In this document: piece by piece, positions 17,978 through 26,808 of the stretch | Layout of the letters: each line of letters starts with the position of its first letter | Numbering within the stretch: position 1 is the stretch's first letter | Origin: Desnuesiella massiliensis | GTDB taxonomy: Bacteria; Bacillota; Clostridia; Clostridiales; Clostridiaceae | Reading direction: 5' to 3' | Assembly: GCF_001403615.1 (NCBI RefSeq) | Contig: NZ_LN879456.1 | Coordinates: 1,178,001-1,242,000, forward strand | Length of the DNA stretch: 64,000 nt | Position numbers and translations under genes: made by a program | Notes under the pieces: model-generated | What the model saw: the letters and a program-made list of their open reading frames with translations, nothing else | Database searches by the model: none | What the model was told of the DNA's origin: nothing

Positions 17978-18451
17978 CTATAATTCGAATCCAATTGTCT
18001 CAAGCCATTTTCTAACCTCTTCAGGCACAACAGTACCATTTACAGCAATACCAGGTAGAATGATGGATTTTGAGCACTCTTTGGTTATATCATTTTCAAT
18101 TTGGCAAAATCCACCGCCTCCATGAGTACAGAAGGGAATTATCGTTTTACCTGTAAAATCATGTTGCTTAATAAAGCTCATAACTGGTGGGGCTAATGTT
18201 TTAAACCAGTTAGGTGTACCTATAAATATTGTTTGATAATCATCTATGGACTCACTTCCAGATATTAAGTTAGGGCAAAATCCTCGCGCAATTTGATTCC
18301 TTACTTCTTTAGCGGCAGTATTATAATTAAAGGAATAATTCTTATCAGGAATTAATTCTCTTATAGTGCCACCAGTGTGTTTTGCTATTTCTAATGCTAA
18401 ATTCTTTGTGTTTTGGAAAAGTGAATAATAAACAATTAGTGTTTTGTTCAT
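17978..18451 (-). CDS. Flavodoxin-fold protein
   Basis: 157 aa. An FMN phosphate-binding loop (VYYSLFQNTKNLA) at the N-terminus, an isoalloxazine-side loop GTPNWFKTLAPPV, and FCTHGGGGF match flavodoxin-like NAD(P)H or quinone reductases of the flavodoxin_4 type. Cytosolic electron carrier or reductase. First gene after a MerR-type promoter and co-transcribed with the TipAS-MerR gene, suggesting induction by a toxic compound. Confidence 0.88.
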   Translation of the reverse strand: MNKTLIVYYSLFQNTKNLALEIAKHTGGTIRELIPDKNYSFNYNTAAKEVRNQIARGFCPNLISGSESIDDYQTIFIGTPNWFKTLAPPVMSFIKQHDFTGKTIIPFCTHGGGGFCQIENDITKECSKSIILPGIAVNGTVVPEEVRKWLETIGFEL

Positions 18452-18595
18452 ATGTGTTATTTCCTTTCGTAATATCCCGACTTATCGAGTCATTTATAAA
18501 TGATTCATGCCATATTTAAATATGCGGGATATAATTTAATCTACTATGAATACTAAATTATTAGCTCCACTATATTAACTTTTTATTATAAATAT

Positions 18596-18626
18596 ATGAT
18601 ACGCTATGACCTTGCGTCATAGTCAA
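18596..18626 (-). promoter_or_regulatory. MerR-type promoter with 19-bp spacer and dyad
   Basis: On the minus strand: TTGACT (plus 18621-18626), 19-bp spacer containing ATGAC-GCAAG-GTCAT, and TATCAT (18596-18601). It drives the flavodoxin-MerR operon. A near copy lies at 27084-27114. Confidence 0.75.
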
Positions 18627-18664
18627 GTATAAATTTCAGCAAAATATTTTCTTTGCTTTTTCGC

Positions 18665-18860
18665 TAAGTAAAAGCCCACAGCATAGCCTGTGAGCTGTAA
18701 AATCAAATCTTTTTCTATTTGAATCAATTTAATAAGAATAGGTTTATTGTTTAGTTACATTTATCTAACAAGCTTAACTACCATCTCTGTATGCCTTGAG
18801 GAGATAAATAAGATGTCGCTTGAACCTAGTGAGCCTTGGAGGCAGGCCATTTTTTCTTAA
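18665..18860. repeat. Dispersed ~180-bp sequence, copy 1
   Basis: It begins with a terminator-like hairpin (AAAGCCCACAGC...GTGAGCT), continues with GGTTTATTGTTTAGTTACA and CCTTGAGGAGA, and aligns with 30545-30725. On the minus strand the far end is partly open (DILFISSRH), so this may be the decayed 3' end of a gene plus its terminator. It fills most of the 18452-18963 gap. Confidence 0.5.
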
Positions 18861-18963
18861 ATCAATACATGAATAGTCCTTCAAATTGTCTCTATTATAA
18901 CTTGCCTCTTTCAATTAATCTCAAGATTCTTAAATCCAGTGACGGAAGTAACTACTTCAAACT

Positions 18964-19566
18964 CTATTTCTGAGAATCAAGAATAAACAATGATGCATCA
19001 TGCCCCATGAATATTTTTCTTCCAGTATAAAAAGTTTTAGACTGAATATTCCTGCATCCTATTTTAGTCATAATATCAGTTAACGCCATTTGATCAAATC
19101 CGTTATGAACCATATCTGAAACTATATTTTCATTTTTATCAAAATCTACAATTAGTAAATGTCCGCTTTCATTTAGAACCTCATATAATCTTGATAAAAC
19201 TAATTCAACATCATTAATATGGAGTAAAACCTGAGCCATAATAATATAGTCTGCATGTAAATCCAAAAGACTTTCTTTTTCAAAGTCAAAGCACAATGTA
19301 GCTGCATTCTGTATATTAGAACCAGAAATTTTTTGATTTATCTGATTAATCATGTTTTGCGATATATCCAGAAAAAGCATAGAGTAAAAATCGTTTACCA
19401 AGTTCATTCCAACAAGACCAGTTCCACACCCAAAATCAATAGCATTCTTACTTTTAGTATCAGCTAAATATTCACAAATGGCATTTGATGAAACCTTTGC
19501 GATTTGGATTCTTTCAGAAGTGTCATATATGTCAGCTATCATTTCAAATTTATCCGTATTCCCCAT
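18964..19566 (-). CDS. Class I SAM-dependent methyltransferase
   Basis: 200 aa with motif I AIDFGCGTGLVGMNL near residue 40, an acidic end of beta-2 (MLFLDIS), and post-motif YIIMAQVLLHIND. This fits the Methyltransf_11/25 group of small-molecule methylases. The substrate cannot be told. GGGGAGGT ribosome site. No close operon partner. Confidence 0.85.
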   Translation of the reverse strand: MGNTDKFEMIADIYDTSERIQIAKVSSNAICEYLADTKSKNAIDFGCGTGLVGMNLVNDFYSMLFLDISQNMINQINQKISGSNIQNAATLCFDFEKESLLDLHADYIIMAQVLLHINDVELVLSRLYEVLNESGHLLIVDFDKNENIVSDMVHNGFDQMALTDIMTKIGCRNIQSKTFYTGRKIFMGHDASLFILDSQK

Positions 19567-19666
19567 TACTACCTCCCCAATCTATCTTAATGAAAACTCT
19601 AATATCATCTGTTTTTTCCACATGTAATAAAATCCTTTCTAAATAAGTTTCCTGTAAATAAAAGCT

Positions 19667-20512
19667 TTAGAAATCTACTTTATCCGGATGAAGCCCTGAA
19701 CTTCCACAATCGGTTAGTCTGTCAATCTTCTCAACATCTTGTGCACTGATTTCAAAGTCAAATACCTCAAGATTATTTTTAATTCTCTCTGGTGTAACGG
19801 ACTTCGGTAGTGGAACAATACCCTTTTGAATAATCCAGCGCAGACTAAGCTGAGCTACGGATTTTTTGTATTGATCCGCAATTTCCATTAATACCGGATG
19901 CTTTAAAATCTGGCCGTTTGAAAATGGGGCCCATGCCTCCACTAAAATATTACGCTCTTTACAAAATGCCACTGTTTCCTCCTGCAACATGCCAGGATGG
20001 AATTCAATTTGATTCACCATCGGTTGAATCTTAGCCGTTGTGAGCAATGGCTCTAAATGATGCGGAAGAAAATTACTAACTCCGATTGCTTTGATTTTAC
20101 CCTGTTTATAAAGTTCCTCGAATGCTCTCCAGCTCTCGCTGTTTGCTTCCTGCCAGTTATTCTTGGATGCTTTTGCAATAGGCCAGTGGATAAGGTATAA
20201 ATCCAGATAATCAAGCTGTAAATCCTCTAAGGTTCGATTAAAAGCTGCTAACGTCTTTTCATATCCTTTGTCATCATTCCACAATTTACTTGTTACAAAT
20301 AATTCTTCACGTGCCACACCGGATTTACGTATGGCTTCACCAACACTTTTTTCATTTCCATAAGCGGCAGCGCAGTCAATATGTCGATATCCTGCCTTGA
20401 TTGCATTTAATACAGATTGCTCTGTTTCATCTCCACTAGGCGTACGGAATGTACCGAATCCTATATTCGGAATCTTATAGTTGTTGCTTAATGTGTAAAA
20501 ATTTTCTTTCAT
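19667..20512 (-). CDS. Aldo/keto reductase
   Basis: 281 aa, normal AKR length, with the catalytic tetrad in HIDCAAAYGNE (Asp, Tyr), VTSKLW (Lys) and YLIHWP (His). Further AKR signatures are AIGVSNF, MVNQIEFHPG and the C-terminal cofactor block PLPKSVTPERIKNN. It reduces aldehydes or ketones with NADPH. Lies 23 bases downstream of the FMN-reductase gene in one operon whose promoter carries MerR boxes, implying a role in detoxification of reactive carbonyls or similar stress. Confidence 0.92.
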   Translation of the reverse strand: MKENFYTLSNNYKIPNIGFGTFRTPSGDETEQSVLNAIKAGYRHIDCAAAYGNEKSVGEAIRKSGVAREELFVTSKLWNDDKGYEKTLAAFNRTLEDLQLDYLDLYLIHWPIAKASKNNWQEANSESWRAFEELYKQGKIKAIGVSNFLPHHLEPLLTTAKIQPMVNQIEFHPGMLQEETVAFCKERNILVEAWAPFSNGQILKHPVLMEIADQYKKSVAQLSLRWIIQKGIVPLPKSVTPERIKNNLEVFDFEISAQDVEKIDRLTDCGSSGLHPDKVDF

Positions 20513-20535
20513 ACTTATTTTCCTTTCTGAATTTA

Positions 20536-21162
20536 TTATCGTATAAAATTTGTCATAACATGGTCTTCTTCTACAGGAACAGGTATTTTTTCTTTTCCAG
20601 CGTCAATTGTCTTAAGGAGCCAGGCCATTGATCTGGCATTTTTACGAAGGGTCTGAATACCTTCTTCGTCCTGATGAACTTCTCCTTTTTCCAAACCATA
20701 TGCTACTGTCCAGTATTGAGACGGCGGCATGACTGTCTGGGCTAAGTTAAGATAGTTATTGAGCTGGTGTACTACGTCTACACCACCGGCACGTCTTACA
20801 ACTGAAATGGAAGTTGCAACTTTATATTTGAAATAATCTGAACTTGTGTAGAATACTCTGTCTAGAAAAGACTTCATTGTTCCTGCTATTCCTGCATAAT
20901 AGGTAGGAGATGCAAGAATAAAGCCATCTGCTTCACGCATTTTTTTTGCAACCTCATTGACAATGTCATCTTTAAAAACACAATGATTTTCCTCGGAAGT
21001 AAAGCAGTATTCACAGCCAATGCACCCATGAATATTTAGCTGACCAATTTGAATGATTTCAATTTCTATACCCTGCTGCTCCAGCTCATCTGTCATAACC
21101 TTGAGTGCCTGACTTGTATTACCGTTTTTACGGGGACTACCATTAATAGCTATCACTTTCAT
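20536..21162 (-). CDS. NADPH-dependent FMN reductase / iron-sulfur flavoprotein
   Basis: 208 aa. It starts with the FMN_red phosphate loop INGSPRKNGNTSQAL. A cysteine cluster CIGCEYCFTSEENHC at about residues 48-62 resembles the compact cluster of iron-sulfur flavoproteins. ASPTYYAGIAGTMKSFLDRV is the flavin-side loop. First gene of the operon with the aldo/keto reductase. Its promoter contains a MerR dyad and a 19-bp spacer, so the divergent MerR at 21321 is the likely activator. Confidence 0.9.
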   Translation of the reverse strand: MKVIAINGSPRKNGNTSQALKVMTDELEQQGIEIEIIQIGQLNIHGCIGCEYCFTSEENHCVFKDDIVNEVAKKMREADGFILASPTYYAGIAGTMKSFLDRVFYTSSDYFKYKVATSISVVRRAGGVDVVHQLNNYLNLAQTVMPPSQYWTVAYGLEKGEVHQDEEGIQTLRKNARSMAWLLKTIDAGKEKIPVPVEEDHVMTNFIR

Positions 21163-21197
21163 AAATTCACACTCCTTTCTTTTTCTACTATGCGGTT

Positions 21198-21228
21198 AGT
21201 ATACCCCTTACACTTAACTGTAAGTCAA
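21198..21228 (-). promoter_or_regulatory. MerR-type promoter of the reductase operon
   Basis: Minus strand TTGACT (plus 21223-21228), 19-bp spacer with the dyad CTTACACTTAACTGTAAG, and TATACT (21198-21203). Confidence 0.8.
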
Positions 21229-21261
21229 TAGTATTTGTAAAAGAAATTTTCATAAACACCC

Positions 21262-21292
21262 TTGACTTAGAGTTAAGTGTAAGCTATATAAT
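21262..21292 (+). promoter_or_regulatory. MerR-type promoter of the merR gene
   Basis: TTGACT (21262-21267), 19-bp spacer with CTTAGAGTTAAGTGTAAG, and TATAAT (21287-21292). It shares the dyad of the divergent promoter at 21198-21228, so one regulator should control both directions. Confidence 0.8.
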
Positions 21293-21320
21293 ATGTACAA
21301 AACTATATGAGGTGATGAAA

Positions 21321-21743
21321 GTGAACTATACCATAACACAAGCGGCTAAAAAAATGAACTTAACAGCATATACATTAAGATACTATGACCGTGAGGGACT
21401 GCTCTCTAATGTTAAAAGGGATAAGTCAGGCAATCGTATCTTTGCAAAAGATGATATGGAAATGCTCTCCCTTATCTGTTGTCTTAAGAATACCGGAATG
21501 CCCATTAAGGAAATAAAACAATTTACGGACTGGCAAAATGAAGGGAATCATACACTCCACGCACGTAACGATATGTTAGTCAACCACAAAGAAGATGTCT
21601 TAAAGCAAATCGAAGATTTAAAAAAATATCTTCGTTTGATTGATCGAAAGCTCGATTATTACCATGATGCTTGTCAGGCCTATGATACTGGCTCACCAAT
21701 CCCAACCTGTTGTGAATATACAGACAATGAGTTGGAATTTTAG
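21321..21743 (+). CDS. MerR-family regulator (AdhR/YraB-like)
   Basis: About 140 aa: an HTH (TITQAAKKMNLTAYTLRYYD) followed by a dimer helix and a short C-terminus with a Cys pair (PTCCEYTDNE). Small MerR proteins of this type respond to aldehydes or electrophiles through cysteines; here C-x10-CC near the end could serve. Start GTG 21321 has GAGGTG 6 bases upstream; in-frame starts at 21312 and 21315 are too close to the ribosome site. It controls its own and the divergent reductase promoters. Confidence 0.85.
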   Translation: MNYTITQAAKKMNLTAYTLRYYDREGLLSNVKRDKSGNRIFAKDDMEMLSLICCLKNTGMPIKEIKQFTDWQNEGNHTLHARNDMLVNHKEDVLKQIEDLKKYLRLIDRKLDYYHDACQAYDTGSPIPTCCEYTDNELEF

Positions 21744-21768
21744 ATCTAATTTTAACAACTATTTTTAT

Positions 21769-22098
21769 TTATATAATTTTGATATACAATGTTTGATCCC
21801 ATAAGGACGCGGCAGGATAATCGGAAGAAAATCCTGCCGCGTAGTTTCTAAGATCAAATGAAACGATCTGCTTGACCTTCATTGACATCCGCCTAAGACA
21901 AACAGGGCCGCCTGACCCTCGGCATACCACAAAAAGCCCGACATAAGAGAAGCCGGTAATAACCCGTCCTAATGCGCTGCCTTTCAAATGTGGTGGGGCG
22001 TAGCCTGCACACAACGTATATTTACGCCAGGTTTTATTCGACAGCTTTCCAATAAGATACGATAACAGCGACGCAATGAGATTATATATAATATACAA
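21769..22098 (-). pseudogene. GC-rich remnant ORF of foreign origin
   Basis: A 109-codon frame starts with a hydrophobic helix and continues KYTLCAGYAPPHLKGSALGR and MKVKQIVSFDLRNYAAG. The last ~20 codons run straight through a 12-bp perfect hairpin (21807-21842), so the natural stop has probably been lost or frame-shifted. The tract 21800-22140 is visibly richer in G+C than its surroundings, suggesting transfer. No family is recognised. Confidence 0.35.
21807..21842 (-). terminator. GC-rich hairpin, likely terminator
   Basis: ACGCGGCAGGAT/ATCCTGCCGCGT with a 12-base loop. No clear U run, so its strength is uncertain. Confidence 0.4.
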
Positions 22099-22218
22099 AA
22101 GAATAGCCTCGCATTAAGAAAATCCGGCGTTATATGCTCTAAGCAATTGGAAACTTTAGGACATCATCACTAATCAGCAGTTCATTATGTCTTCCGAAAT
22201 TTCACTATTTAATTTTCA

Positions 22219-23637
22219 TTATGGTAATGCACTGAACCATGCGGATTGTAGCAATGCAATGCCTTTTCGTATCTGTTGTTCACCCAGTAAGCTGTATCCT
22301 ACAAATATAAGGTTTCGGGGACAAGCGTTCCTCTCATTCCAGAATGGAATCATGGGATATACTTTGACGCCGACTTTTTCTGCCTGTTTAATAAGCCAAT
22401 CCTGTTCTTCGCCACCTGGAAACTCCATAATGAAATGCAACCCTGCTCCACGACCATATAGGATTGCTTTGCTGCCAAACATTTTCGTTGCTTCCTGTAC
22501 TAACACATCATGACGCCTTTTGTAGGTGATGCACATTTTTCGAGCATGGCGCTCATAGTTTCCATCCCTCATATATTCCGCTAAAACACGTTGCGTCAAC
22601 CATGATACAGGAGAATTGTAAGAACGGAATACACTATAATACCTCTTGAGTAACCTTACTGGTAGCACCATATAGTTAACACGCAGGGAAGGAGAAAGGG
22701 ACTTTGAAAAAGTTCCGATATAGATAGTACGGTCGTCGGTGTCTAGGGAATGAAGCGCTGGCACTGGATCCGCATCATATCTGAGTTCACTGTCATAATC
22801 ATCCTCAATGATATATGCATCGTTGGCAATTGCCCAATTAAGCAGTTCCTTACGCTGAGATATTGGCATCACAGTTCCATAAGGAAATTGATGTGAAGGT
22901 GTTACATAAGCAGCACATGCACCAGAACTATGAATTGACGAGAGGATAAGTCCATCTTTACTAGCTGGGATTGGATACAAATTATAATTGTTGTTGATAA
23001 ATACATCCCTTGCTCCGTTATAACCAGGTTCTTCCATGGCAATGGTATTGTTTTCTTTACACAAAATCTTGCACAAAATATCTAACGAATAGTGTAGCCC
23101 AGAGCCGATGATAATCTGCTCCTCACAACAAACCATCCCTCTTAACCTGTGCAGGTATTTTTTAATCTCTTGTCTTAACAACAGATCACCCTGCTTATCC
23201 GGATATTGATTAACTACATCTTTTTGTGGCGATAAGAGAATTTGAGAGGTATATTTCCGCCATAACTTGAAAGGAAATTGCTCATAAGGAAGCCCGCCGT
23301 ACTGAAAATCATATAGACTTACAGGTTGCTTCGGTTTTGATCTTTCAACAGATAAAGCCTTTGTATCCTGTGGCACATAATTCCTCTCCATAACTTTATT
23401 TGAGGTATCTAGAACGAAAAATCCTGAACCATGACTTGCTTGAGCATATCCCTCCACAGCCAGCTGGGCATAAGCCCGACTGACAGTATTACGCCCAATA
23501 CCCAATGTTTGGGCTAGTGTACGAATACCTGGAAGCCGTTCTCCATGTACAATATTACCTTGTTCAATATCTTCTTTGATCTGATGGTAGATCTGAAGAT
23601 ACATTGGATCATTTGAATTTTCTTGAATATAAATCAT
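22219..23637 (-). CDS. MocR/PdxR-type regulator (GntR HTH + aminotransferase domain)
   Basis: 472 aa: an N-terminal GntR winged HTH (PMYLQIYHQIKEDIEQGNIV and LGIGRNTVSRAYAQL) joined to a type I aminotransferase domain. The PLP-lysine motif is TFSKSLSPSLRVNYM and the Asp/Tyr region is AYIIEDDYDSELRYD. MocR proteins use PLP as effector, and PdxR members activate PLP synthesis. The divergent neighbour is a pyridoxamine-oxidase-like gene, and a 19-bp inverted repeat lies between them, which fits vitamin B6-linked control. Confidence 0.92.
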   Translation of the reverse strand: MIYIQENSNDPMYLQIYHQIKEDIEQGNIVHGERLPGIRTLAQTLGIGRNTVSRAYAQLAVEGYAQASHGSGFFVLDTSNKVMERNYVPQDTKALSVERSKPKQPVSLYDFQYGGLPYEQFPFKLWRKYTSQILLSPQKDVVNQYPDKQGDLLLRQEIKKYLHRLRGMVCCEEQIIIGSGLHYSLDILCKILCKENNTIAMEEPGYNGARDVFINNNYNLYPIPASKDGLILSSIHSSGACAAYVTPSHQFPYGTVMPISQRKELLNWAIANDAYIIEDDYDSELRYDADPVPALHSLDTDDRTIYIGTFSKSLSPSLRVNYMVLPVRLLKRYYSVFRSYNSPVSWLTQRVLAEYMRDGNYERHARKMCITYKRRHDVLVQEATKMFGSKAILYGRGAGLHFIMEFPGGEEQDWLIKQAEKVGVKVYPMIPFWNERNACPRNLIFVGYSLLGEQQIRKGIALLQSAWFSALP

Positions 23638-23674
23638 AGAATTATAACCATCCTTATGCCAAAGTGTACCCTAT

Positions 23675-23724
23675 ATTATATCACATAAGTGTATCTTTTT
23701 ACAGGTACACTTATGTGATATAAT
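23675..23724. promoter_or_regulatory. 19-bp inverted repeat between divergent MocR and PNPOx-like genes
   Basis: Arms 23675-23693 and 23706-23724 are perfectly complementary over 19 bp with a 12-base spacer. Each arm contains a TATAAT-like box facing its own gene, so MocR binding would act on both promoters. A further half-site AAGTGTACC lies at 23661. Confidence 0.75.
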
Positions 23725-23800
23725 GTGTTTGATTGTATATCAAGTACATATATATATTGAATAAAAGTCAAATTTACATAATTAGGAGGAGGATGAAATT

Positions 23801-24274
23801 ATGCAATACAGAATGAAGAAGTTTCAATTAACATTGGAGCAGATTGACGAGTTACTTCATCGTGCAAATACTGGACGATTCGCTACTATCAATGAGAACG
23901 GTTATCCATATGTCATTGCCATGCATTTTGTTTTCTACAATAACAAAATTTATATGCATGGTCTTCCAAAGGGACAAAAGATCGATAATATAAATCGAAA
24001 TTCTAAAGCATGCTTTGAGGTTGATGAATTGTTTGGTCTCTTGACTGACAACATAGAGAATGCCTGTGACACTGAGGCAGAGTACAATAGTGTTGTGATT
24101 ATTGGAAACGCTTCGCTGCTTGAGGACTTGGATTATAAACGTGAAGTGTTGAATAAGCTGGTTGAGAAGTACACGCCACAATTTGCTGGGAAAGAGCTTC
24201 CTGATAACATGATTAAGGGTACTGCTGTGATTGAGATTGATATCATAGAGTGTACAGGAAAATATCATAAATAG
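23801..24274 (+). CDS. Pyridoxamine 5'-phosphate oxidase-like / NimA-type flavoprotein
   Basis: 157 aa. The split-barrel signature GRFATINENGYPYVIAMHFV and KIYMHGLPKGQKIDNINR match the PNPOx-like NimA family of FMN- or haem-binding proteins. The conserved His in MHFV is the nitroimidazole-resistance position in NimA. It is divergent from the MocR regulator. AGGAGGAGG ribosome site; strong terminator downstream. Confidence 0.88.
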   Translation: MQYRMKKFQLTLEQIDELLHRANTGRFATINENGYPYVIAMHFVFYNNKIYMHGLPKGQKIDNINRNSKACFEVDELFGLLTDNIENACDTEAEYNSVVIIGNASLLEDLDYKREVLNKLVEKYTPQFAGKELPDNMIKGTAVIEIDIIECTGKYHK

Positions 24275-24277
24275 GGC

Positions 24278-24326
24278 AGAAGGTAGACATTCATATCTAA
24301 CAGAAGATTATGAATGTCTACCTTCT
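24278..24326 (+). terminator. Intrinsic terminator
   Basis: Perfect 18-bp stem AGAAGGTAGACATTCATA / TATGAATGTCTACCTTCT between convergent genes. No strong U run follows on the plus strand. Confidence 0.7.
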
Positions 24327-24393
24327 AAACATAGTCCCCTAAACTGGATTTTTCATAGACATCTGAATCTAAAAGACATTAAGTATATTTCTT

Positions 24394-25476
24394 TTATAAT
24401 GATTTTACGTAAAAATTCATAGGTTTAACCATATACTGATTATCTTGCATATTATTTGTAGTTACATAACCAGGACGAGCATCAATCAACTGAGGTATGC
24501 GTCCTATTAATGTTGCGCAAGTAAGCTCCACTGTAGCTGGATTATTAACAGTAACTGTAGTATCAGGTTCACCTTTCAAAGTCCAAACATTTGAATCGAA
24601 TTCTCCTGGAGCATATACTTTTCCAATACATGCTGTTTCAATAGTTATGCCTTCTTCTGTTTCAGTAGTAACCACAGCACGCATTCCAGTGGCATCACCA
24701 GCCTTAATAGTCATACCTAATGTATTTGAATGTAAATCTTCTTTACAAGTACAAGGAATGCATTTTTGTGTTTGGGAAACAATTGTCAATCCTAATTTTT
24801 CACATAACCAGCCGTTTTGGTTCCACATGAAGGAAGGAAGATATTCCCCACTTTCAACTAATTTTTTAATTTCATCAGAAGACAAGCTGTTATAGTTGCC
24901 TATTTCCTTTCCAAATTTTTCAATACCGTATCCTGCACCATGAGCAATTGCTAGAGCAATGCCATAGTCCTCAACATTATAACTAGAAGCACCTTCAATT
25001 TTTGTGATTTTAGCTGAAGATCCAGCTAAATTTGTAACAAGGGTACCCCAAAACAAGTCAGGATAGCCGCTGCCACATAATGTGCAGTTATTAGCCTTTG
25101 CAAGCTCATCTAGTCTTTTAGTGATATCTGGAGATGAATTCCAAGGAAACAGAGCTTCTTCACAGGTAGAAATTGCATTAACACCATTTTGTGCACATAC
25201 TGTAAAAGCTGGTTCCAGTTCTTTCATCGTAGAGCGAGTTGCAATAATACAAACATCTGGCTTAGTGTTTTTAAGAACAGCATCAGCATCTTTGATATTA
25301 GAAATAGTAACACCTATAGGATTGCCTCCAATAATTTCGGAAATATCCTTTCCTATTATTGCAGGATTTACGTCAAAGGCAGCAACAATTTCCCCACCCT
25401 TTTCCATAGCATAACGCATAAGCCATGCACTCATCTTTCCACAGCCGTACTGTGCGATTTTTACTTTACGTTCCAT
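24394..25476 (-). CDS. DapB-like NAD(P)-dependent dehydrogenase
   Basis: About 360 aa. It starts KVKIAQYGCGKMSAWLMRYA (Rossmann GxGxM) as in the dihydrodipicolinate reductase N-terminal domain, and has the long C-terminal domain of the 2,4-diaminopentanoate dehydrogenase-like group (CGSGYPDLFWGTLVTNLAG). An amino-acid dehydrogenase role is plausible but unproven. The ATG at 25476 has AGGAGG upstream; the open frame beyond it (to 25653) is not coding-like. A MerR-type promoter and a MerR gene lie directly upstream. Confidence 0.75.
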   Translation of the reverse strand: MERKVKIAQYGCGKMSAWLMRYAMEKGGEIVAAFDVNPAIIGKDISEIIGGNPIGVTISNIKDADAVLKNTKPDVCIIATRSTMKELEPAFTVCAQNGVNAISTCEEALFPWNSSPDITKRLDELAKANNCTLCGSGYPDLFWGTLVTNLAGSSAKITKIEGASSYNVEDYGIALAIAHGAGYGIEKFGKEIGNYNSLSSDEIKKLVESGEYLPSFMWNQNGWLCEKLGLTIVSQTQKCIPCTCKEDLHSNTLGMTIKAGDATGMRAVVTTETEEGITIETACIGKVYAPGEFDSNVWTLKGEPDTTVTVNNPATVELTCATLIGRIPQLIDARPGYVTTNNMQDNQYMVKPMNFYVKSL

Positions 25477-25537
25477 AATAAACCTCCTAGTATGATAAAG
25501 TATAGTATAAACAAAAAATATTCTTTCTATAGTTTTA

Positions 25538-25568
25538 ATCATAAAGGTTATTATAACAATAAGGTCAA
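25538..25568 (-). promoter_or_regulatory. MerR-type promoter of the DapB-like gene
   Basis: Minus strand TTGACC (plus 25563-25568), 19-bp spacer containing GGTTATTATAACAATAA, and TATGAT (25538-25543). The neighbouring MerR at 25598 is the expected activator. Confidence 0.7.
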
Positions 25569-25597
25569 GCAAAATATTATAACAGAAAATAAATATG

Positions 25598-26437
25598 TTA
25601 TACTTGAGAAAATCTGATAGGAATCTGAAGTCTGAGATGCATTCCACGTTCATTAGTACTTATTGCAGGAATATCTGCTATACTTTCACAAAGATAATCC
25701 CCACATATCTCATAACCTTTCTGTTTTATTTCATCCATTAATCTACAGACATATTCTTTTTCCTTATAAAAATCATTGCAGAAAATACTCAAATAGTAGT
25801 TACCCGGAATGGTTATACTGTGCTTTTCAAGCATATACTCCTCATCAATAAAGACAAAAGCTTCAGTAGAATAAAATTTACCTTCTAACAGATCCTTTTT
25901 ACGCAAAATCATTCCAGCATTGCAGAAATAAATTTGTGGAAGTTCATCAGCCATAAGGCTATAACGTAAGTCACGTAATATTTTCTCATAGGTCTCTATA
26001 TCATAATCATAGATATTTATCCCAGAATCCACATAGTACATTTGTCGTTTTTCAATATATTCCAATATGATAATTCCAACTGGCGGCGAGGTACGATACC
26101 GTTTCAGACTTTCAACTGTACGTTCAATACCCCTCATCTGGGATTTTAGGGTTTGAATTTCATCCTGTATCTGACTATGCCTTTGACATAGGAAATTTTC
26201 AATAATATCAATATTCTTGTTATCCAGTTGATATTTAATTTCTTTAAGCTGCATACCCAAGGATTTCATATACTGAATAATATCAAGTATTGCACATTGT
26301 TTTATATCATAATATCTATATTTGTTATTACCATCACGATAGCAAGGTGAGAGCAAGTCCATCTTATCATAAAGCCTGAGAGTTTGTTCTGTAACGCAGT
26401 TGAGTTTTGCCATTTCCCCTACAGTAAAATATTCCAT
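25598..26437 (-). CDS. MerR-family regulator with GyrI-like effector domain
   Basis: About 280 aa: HTH (FTVGEMAKLNCVTEQTLRLY), a coiled coil (about 80-115), then an effector domain with ISTNERGMHLRLQIPI near the C-terminus, like BmrR/GyrI-type ligand domains. Start 26437 follows GGAGG by five bases. It is transcribed toward the DapB-like gene and probably activates it through the 19-bp-spacer promoter. A separate inverted repeat lies at its own promoter. Confidence 0.85.
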   Translation of the reverse strand: MEYFTVGEMAKLNCVTEQTLRLYDKMDLLSPCYRDGNNKYRYYDIKQCAILDIIQYMKSLGMQLKEIKYQLDNKNIDIIENFLCQRHSQIQDEIQTLKSQMRGIERTVESLKRYRTSPPVGIIILEYIEKRQMYYVDSGINIYDYDIETYEKILRDLRYSLMADELPQIYFCNAGMILRKKDLLEGKFYSTEAFVFIDEEYMLEKHSITIPGNYYLSIFCNDFYKEKEYVCRLMDEIKQKGYEICGDYLCESIADIPAISTNERGMHLRLQIPIRFSQV

Positions 26438-26469
26438 AAAAACCTCCATTTAAAATAAAAAGTTACTTA

Positions 26470-26494
26470 TAACATTATAGTATGTATAATGTTA
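26470..26494. promoter_or_regulatory. Inverted repeat upstream of the MerR gene
   Basis: TAACATTATA (26470-26479) and TATAATGTTA (26485-26494), perfect 10-bp arms with a 5-base spacer. Likely autoregulatory site overlapping a TATAAT-type box. Confidence 0.5.
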
Positions 26495-26708
26495 GTAAAC
26501 TAAATATAGTATAACTCATATACATATTATTACAATGCAAATTTATTCAATATATTCCAACAACATACCATCTTTACAAGCAGAATCTTGTTCATACCTT
26601 TCTTCCCCCATTTCCATAGTTTCTGTTATGATCAGTAAATATGCAAATGGAGGAGAAATTTATATGTTCTTATAAAATAATTTTTATTTTTTAAAATACT
26701 GCATAAAA

Positions 26709-26747
26709 AAGAGGTCTCTGCACTAATCTCTTAGTACAACAGTCCTC
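26709..26747 (-). terminator. Minus-strand terminator of a decayed transcription unit
   Basis: Minus strand: GGACTGTTGTACTAA, GAGA loop, TTAGTGCAGAGACC, then TCTTTTTT. It ends the unit that starts at the orphan promoter at 27084-27114. Confidence 0.6.
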
Positions 26748-26808
26748 CTTCTATAATCTTTACTTTTAAATTATCTTGGGCAGCATCTATATATTCTTCT
26801 ACTTCTTT

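Noticed and set aside
22187..22513. 108-codon plus-strand frame
   Set aside because: Antisense to the MocR gene, with no ribosome site.
25477..25653. N-terminal extension of the DapB-like protein
   Set aside because: It runs through the MerR-type promoter and has no coding character; a strong ribosome site precedes 25476.
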